A stretch of DNA of 64,000 nucleotides from Olsenella_K sp050953285 (GTDB lineage Bacteria > Actinomycetota > Coriobacteriia > Coriobacteriales > Atopobiaceae): positions 372,001-436,000 of the forward strand of contig JBMNMK010000002.1 in assembly GCA_050953285.1 (NCBI GenBank), given 5' to 3'. The notes below the pieces were generated by a model that ran no database searches, was not told the origin of the DNA, and saw only the letters and a list, made by a program, of their open reading frames with translations. A program made the translations under genes and the position numbers. Positions 61,292 through 64,000 of this stretch are shown here, piece after piece; the stretch's first letter is position 1; each line of letters opens with the position of its first letter.

Positions 61292-62048
61292 ACGAGTAAT
61301 GGCGGGCAACTGGAAGATGAACATGACCTTCTCTGAGGGTGTGGAGCTTGCCAGTGGCTTGGCACAGGAGCTTAAAGATGGTGCTGGCGATGTCGATGTT
61401 ATTGTCGCCCCACCAGCGGTCGATCTCAAAGGTGTCCAGCAGGTAATTGAACAGGAGCAGGCGCCCTTTGCGCTCTCTGCCCAAAATGTCTACTTTGAGG
61501 AGTCAGGTGCGTATACAGGTGAAGTTTCTCCTGCTATGCTGGAGTCTGTTGGTGCAACGTATTGCATCATCGGTCACTCTGAGCGCCGTGGCTACTTTGG
61601 TGAGACTGACGAGGACATCAACAAGAAGGCCAAGAAGCTCATGGAGCACAACATTGTTCCTATCAGCTGCTGCGGTGAGTCCTTGGAGGTTCGTGAGGCC
61701 GGAAAGCACGTCGAGTTTGTGTGCGATCAGGTCAAGCAGGATACGGCGGGTCTGGATCTGAGCGATCCTTCTCGCTACATCATTGCCTACGAGCCCATTT
61801 GGGCTATTGGTACCGGCAAGACCGCGACGGCCGACGACGCAGAAGAGGTATGCGGTGCTATCCGCGCCACGCTCAAGGAACTCTTTGGCGCCGAGGTGGC
61901 TGAAGGCGTTCGCATTCTTTACGGTGGATCGGCTAAGCCCAACAACGTCGCAGGCTTCCTTGAGAAGGAAGACGTTGATGGCGCGCTGGTCGGCGGCGCA
62001 TCGCTCAAGGCAGATTCCTTTGCGGAGATGGTTCGCGCTGCCATGTAG
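61284..62048 (+). CDS. tpiA: Triosephosphate isomerase
   Basis: TpiA interconverts dihydroxyacetone phosphate and glyceraldehyde-3-phosphate. The 254-residue TIM barrel has the catalytic Lys in MAGNWKMN, His in IIGHSERRGYFGE and Glu in AYEPIWAIGTGKTA, plus the phosphate loop YGGSAKPNN. The start at 61284 (MRRRVMAGNWK) overlaps the end of pgk, and ribosome-site sequence GGAGTGGAGG lies in pgk. The coupling favours equal output. Confidence 0.97.
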   Translation: MRRRVMAGNWKMNMTFSEGVELASGLAQELKDGAGDVDVIVAPPAVDLKGVQQVIEQEQAPFALSAQNVYFEESGAYTGEVSPAMLESVGATYCIIGHSERRGYFGETDEDINKKAKKLMEHNIVPISCCGESLEVREAGKHVEFVCDQVKQDTAGLDLSDPSRYIIAYEPIWAIGTGKTATADDAEEVCGAIRATLKELFGAEVAEGVRILYGGSAKPNNVAGFLEKEDVDGALVGGASLKADSFAEMVRAAM

Positions 62049-62070
62049 GTAGTGCGCATGAATGAGTGAA

Positions 62071-62115
62071 GAGAAGGAGATCCTGGAGGTGGAAAGCCTC
62101 TGAGATCTCCTTCTC
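62071..62115 (+). terminator. Terminator after tpiA
   Basis: GAGAAGGAGATC (62071-62082) pairs with GATCTCCTTCTC (62104-62115); the loop contains a small GAGG/CCTC stem. The T content after it is modest. Confidence 0.7.
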
Positions 62116-62153
62116 ATATATCTGTTCTTTTGTCGGTGAAAGCGTCGTTCTTA

Positions 62154-62183
62154 TTGAGTGTGCGGCAAAAAGTGTGATAAAGT
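62154..62183 (+). promoter_or_regulatory. Probable secG promoter
   Basis: TTGAGT (62154-62159) and TAAAGT (62178-62183) are 18 bases apart; GATAAA at 16 bases is an overlapping alternative. Confidence 0.5.
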
Positions 62184-62235
62184 CTGTGCGTTGTATTGTC
62201 GATTCTGGCTCTAAGCAAGCTAAGAGGGAGTCCTT

Positions 62236-62487
62236 GTGAGCGTCCTCAACATCATTCTTTGTGTCGTAATGTTCTTGTCTGCCTTTCTCACAATCGTGCT
62301 CATTTTGATGCACTCTGGTAAGGGCACGGGTGTCTCGGACCTGATTGCGTCATCGTTGTATAACGCTTCGGCAGGCTCGGGTGTCTTGGAGAAGAACTTG
62401 GATAGACTGACGGTCATCACCGCTGTCATCTTTGGCATCTGCATAGTCATTATGGCGCTCACATTCCCGGTGGGTACCATCGGCTAA
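62236..62487 (+). CDS. secG: Preprotein translocase subunit SecG
   Basis: SecG is the small helper subunit of the SecYEG channel. The 83-residue protein has two membrane helices (about residues 2-22 and 55-75) joined by the conserved cytoplasmic loop LMHSGKGTGVSDLI. It starts with GTG at 62236 after GGGAG. Position after tpiA is common in bacteria. A strong intrinsic terminator follows. Confidence 0.92.
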   Translation: MSVLNIILCVVMFLSAFLTIVLILMHSGKGTGVSDLIASSLYNASAGSGVLEKNLDRLTVITAVIFGICIVIMALTFPVGTIG

Positions 62488-62520
62488 ATGCGCATCTGAG
62501 GCGCAAGATAGTTGCTTTTG

Positions 62521-62560
62521 AGACCTTTCTTCAACCTGAAGGAAGGTCTGTTTTTTATTT
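62521..62560 (+). terminator. Terminator after secG
   Basis: AGACCTTTCTTCA and TGAAGGAAGGTCT form a 13-bp stem with one T-G pair and an ACC loop, followed by GTTTTTTATTT. This is a textbook intrinsic terminator. Confidence 0.92.
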
Positions 62561-62745
62561 GTAATAATATGTCCCTGTGTGGATAGATATTGGTCAAAAT
62601 ATTGGTAAAAGCGCAGCAAATGGGGGACAAAATACAATCAGGTAAGCACGGATGGCCTTGGTTGCGCAAGTCGTTTTCAGTTGCACTCAATAGAGTATAG
62701 TGATTGTTTGTCGGCAAAATGGCTAATCCAAACACGAACTCATTT

Positions 62746-62857
62746 CGTTGTGCGGGTGACTAGTATTTGTCGTTGTACGTGCTACCGCTAAAGACTCTGC
62801 GGTGGAAGCTGATTTGGTGCCGTCACCTAAAACCCGGTGATGGGGGAGCACACAACG
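62746..62857 (+). other. Candidate structured leader RNA of the third importer
   Basis: CGTTGTG (62746-62752) can pair with CACAACG (62851-62857). The enclosed segment holds two further hairpins, ACCGC/GCGGT (62784-62803) and TCACC/GGTGA (62823-62840). A closing stem plus internal hairpins near the start codon resembles a riboswitch layout, but I could not match any known class. Confidence 0.4.
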
Positions 62858-62875
62858 AGGGTGTGAGGAGCCTTT

Positions 62876-63868
62876 ATGGCGCGTTTTTTGCTGTATATCG
62901 CAAAGAGAGTGGCAAGTTATGCGGTGATGCTTTTTGTCGCAACTTCGCTCACCTTCTTTATGGCCTCAGCATTCATGAGTCCGAGATCAAACTACGAGTC
63001 GAGGACTCCGCGTCCTCCCCAGGAGTCCATTGAGAAGTCCTTGACCGACGCTAACCTCAACGACAAGACGCCGGTGACCGAGCGCTACGTCACTTGGCTC
63101 AAGGGCGTTTTCACGTCGTGGGACTGGGGCAAGACGCCAGACGGTACCTCGGTTAATGCAGAAATTTCTTCTCGTATCTTGAACTCTGTGAAGCTGCTTG
63201 CGCTCTCAACGGTGCTTTCGGTGATCATAGGCGTTAGCCTTGGCGTATATACTGCGCAGCGACAATACCAGTGGCAAGATAGATTGTGGAGCGGTGTGGC
63301 TTCGGTCTTCATGGTTATCCCGACGGTTGTTTTGGCCATTTTGATCGTGTTTTTTGCTATTGAGATCAACTCGGCGGCGGGTACGCGCATCTTCTTTGTA
63401 ACGGGGCTCAATAGCTATAGCGGCGATAATGTCTTCTTATCGCTGATCGATTTCCTGCAGCACATCTTCCTGCCCACCATCGTATTGACCATCATTACGT
63501 CCGTGGGTTACCACTTGGGTCAGCGCACCTACCTTCTGGATGAGATGCATGCGGACTACGTGCGCACGGCGCGCGCTAAGGGTTTGACCAGAAAGCAGGC
63601 CATTCGTCGTCACGCATTGCGTGCAAGCTTGATACCCACGGCGGTCTCGGTTGCTTTCTCCATTGCAAGCGTTTTTACCGGCGCTGTTATGACCGAGAAG
63701 ATTTTTGCCATCCACGGCATGGGTGAGTACTTCATCAACTGCATCAACAATAACAATATCTACGGGGCGGTGGCAGTAGCTGCATTCTCTGGACTCTGCA
63801 CGCTTGTGGGCGCACTCCTTGCGGATCTGTTTGCCGCAGCGCTTGACCCCCGCATCAAGTTGAGCTAG
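62876..63868 (+). CDS. ABC transporter permease, DppB/OppB type (third importer)
   Basis: The 330-residue permease has an N-terminal helix (FLLYIAKRVASYAVMLFVAT), a long outside loop (about residues 35-90) rich in charged residues, then about five helices. The coupling loop reads RTARAKGLTRKQAIRRHALRASLIP, and the end is LDPRIKLS. The long outside loop is more like OppB than DppB. A ribosome site (GTGAGGAG) precedes ATG 62876. It opens a third operon of this type, with no receptor gene upstream. Confidence 0.92.
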   Translation: MARFLLYIAKRVASYAVMLFVATSLTFFMASAFMSPRSNYESRTPRPPQESIEKSLTDANLNDKTPVTERYVTWLKGVFTSWDWGKTPDGTSVNAEISSRILNSVKLLALSTVLSVIIGVSLGVYTAQRQYQWQDRLWSGVASVFMVIPTVVLAILIVFFAIEINSAAGTRIFFVTGLNSYSGDNVFLSLIDFLQHIFLPTIVLTIITSVGYHLGQRTYLLDEMHADYVRTARAKGLTRKQAIRRHALRASLIPTAVSVAFSIASVFTGAVMTEKIFAIHGMGEYFINCINNNNIYGAVAVAAFSGLCTLVGALLADLFAAALDPRIKLS

Positions 63869-63878
63869 GAGGGCATCC

Positions 63879-64000
63879 ATGGCAGACGATAAAAACGAGA
63901 TGCTGCAGCCAGGCACCAACGATGGTGTTGAGCAGCAGATTCAAGAGGAATCACAGCTCTCAAACGCAGAGCTTGAGCTTATAGCAGATGCCCAGGGCGG
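63879..64000 (+). CDS. N-terminus of a DppC/OppC-type permease (runs off the window)
   Basis: Only the first 40 codons are present, encoding an acidic, Gln-rich cytoplasmic tail (MADDKNEMLQPGTNDGVEQQ and on). No membrane helix has been reached. It starts at ATG 63879 after AGGAGGG, ten bases after the DppB/OppB-type gene, so a second permease is expected by position and by the long hydrophilic N-terminus seen in the other DppC genes here. Confidence 0.65.
   Translation, partial: MADDKNEMLQPGTNDGVEQQIQEESQLSNAELELIADAQG

Larger units (their letters stand above)
62488..62875. other. Intergenic region between secG and the third importer
   Basis: This 388-base stretch has no convincing gene. 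It holds the secG terminator, an AT-rich segment with a -10-like TATAGT at 62696-62701, and a potentially structured leader at 62746-62857 before the permease gene. Confidence 0.5.

Noticed and set aside
59978..61429. Minus-strand open frame of 483 codons across pgk and tpiA
   Set aside because: It is antisense to highly biased glycolytic genes; the codon bias keeps the opposite strand open. No recognisable domain.
62746..62857. Assignment of the leader to a known riboswitch class
   Set aside because: Conserved cores of cobalamin, glycine, SAM, c-di-GMP, c-di-AMP, fluoride and guanidine riboswitches were considered from memory and none fitted, so it is reported only as a candidate structured leader.
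1..64000. tRNA, rRNA, CRISPR arrays, insertion sequences, prophage or integrase genes
   Set aside because: I looked for T-loop-like sequences, regularly spaced repeats, transposase and phage motifs by eye and recognised none. A dedicated scan could still find a degenerate element.

Overview
The window looks like a chromosomal segment of a low-to-mid GC actinobacterium of the class Coriobacteriia, probably the Atopobiaceae (Atopobium/Lancefieldella/Olsenella relatives). This is inference. The basis is a rapZ-whiA pair as in Gram-positive bacteria, a LexA box of the GAAC-N4-GTTC type, a HisZ-HisG fusion, several Dpp/Opp-type importers with twin-arginine lipoprotein receptors, a water-forming NADH oxidase and a fermentative gap-pgk-tpiA-secG run. 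By eye the GC content is in the fifties. No rRNA, tRNA, CRISPR array, insertion sequence or prophage was recognised.

Layout. 1-7.5 kb: end of polA, rnhA, a tiny Cys-rich membrane protein, L-cysteine desulfidase, NADH oxidase, a DedA protein, ribosomal protein S1 and pyroglutamyl peptidase. 7.7-18.8 kb: peptide uptake and digestion. A five-gene Dpp-type ABC operon, whose receptor and second permease genes both carry a one-base frameshift, is followed by a solitary receptor on the other strand, a class I amidotransferase-like hydrolase, PepT and an M42 aminopeptidase. 19-32 kb: a zinc-ribbon membrane protein, coaE, a lytic transglycosylase, uvrB, orphan PTS EIIA and EIIB proteins, two flavoprotein oxidoreductases, a lone precorrin-2 methyltransferase, an Mrp ATPase, uvrA behind an SOS box, and YbaK.

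32-41 kb: a histidine operon (hisZG fusion, D, C, B, H, A, F), interrupted on the opposite strand by a truncated ATPase-like gene, then hisI. hisE is not in the window. 40.8-46 kb: the most interesting locus. An aspartate/glutamate racemase lies divergent from murJ (lipid II flippase), and murJ is followed by a 755-residue protein that joins a FemX-type peptidoglycan bridge domain to an ATP-grasp ligase domain. Together they suggest an interpeptide-bridge pathway using a D-amino acid. uvrC follows.

48-56.6 kb: a second Dpp-type importer containing a fused permease-ATPase lies directly upstream of nanA, nanK and nanE, which suggests sialic acid import and breakdown. 56.7-58.7 kb: rapZ and whiA, with no yvcK between them. 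59-62.5 kb: gap, pgk, tpiA and secG, with a long hairpin ahead of gap. 62.9-64 kb: start of a third Dpp/Opp operon behind a leader that may be structured.

Taken together, the cell imports peptides and probably sialic acid, digests them with a set of peptidases, and runs glycolysis. Every functional statement rests on motifs and context read from the sequence; no database search was possible.
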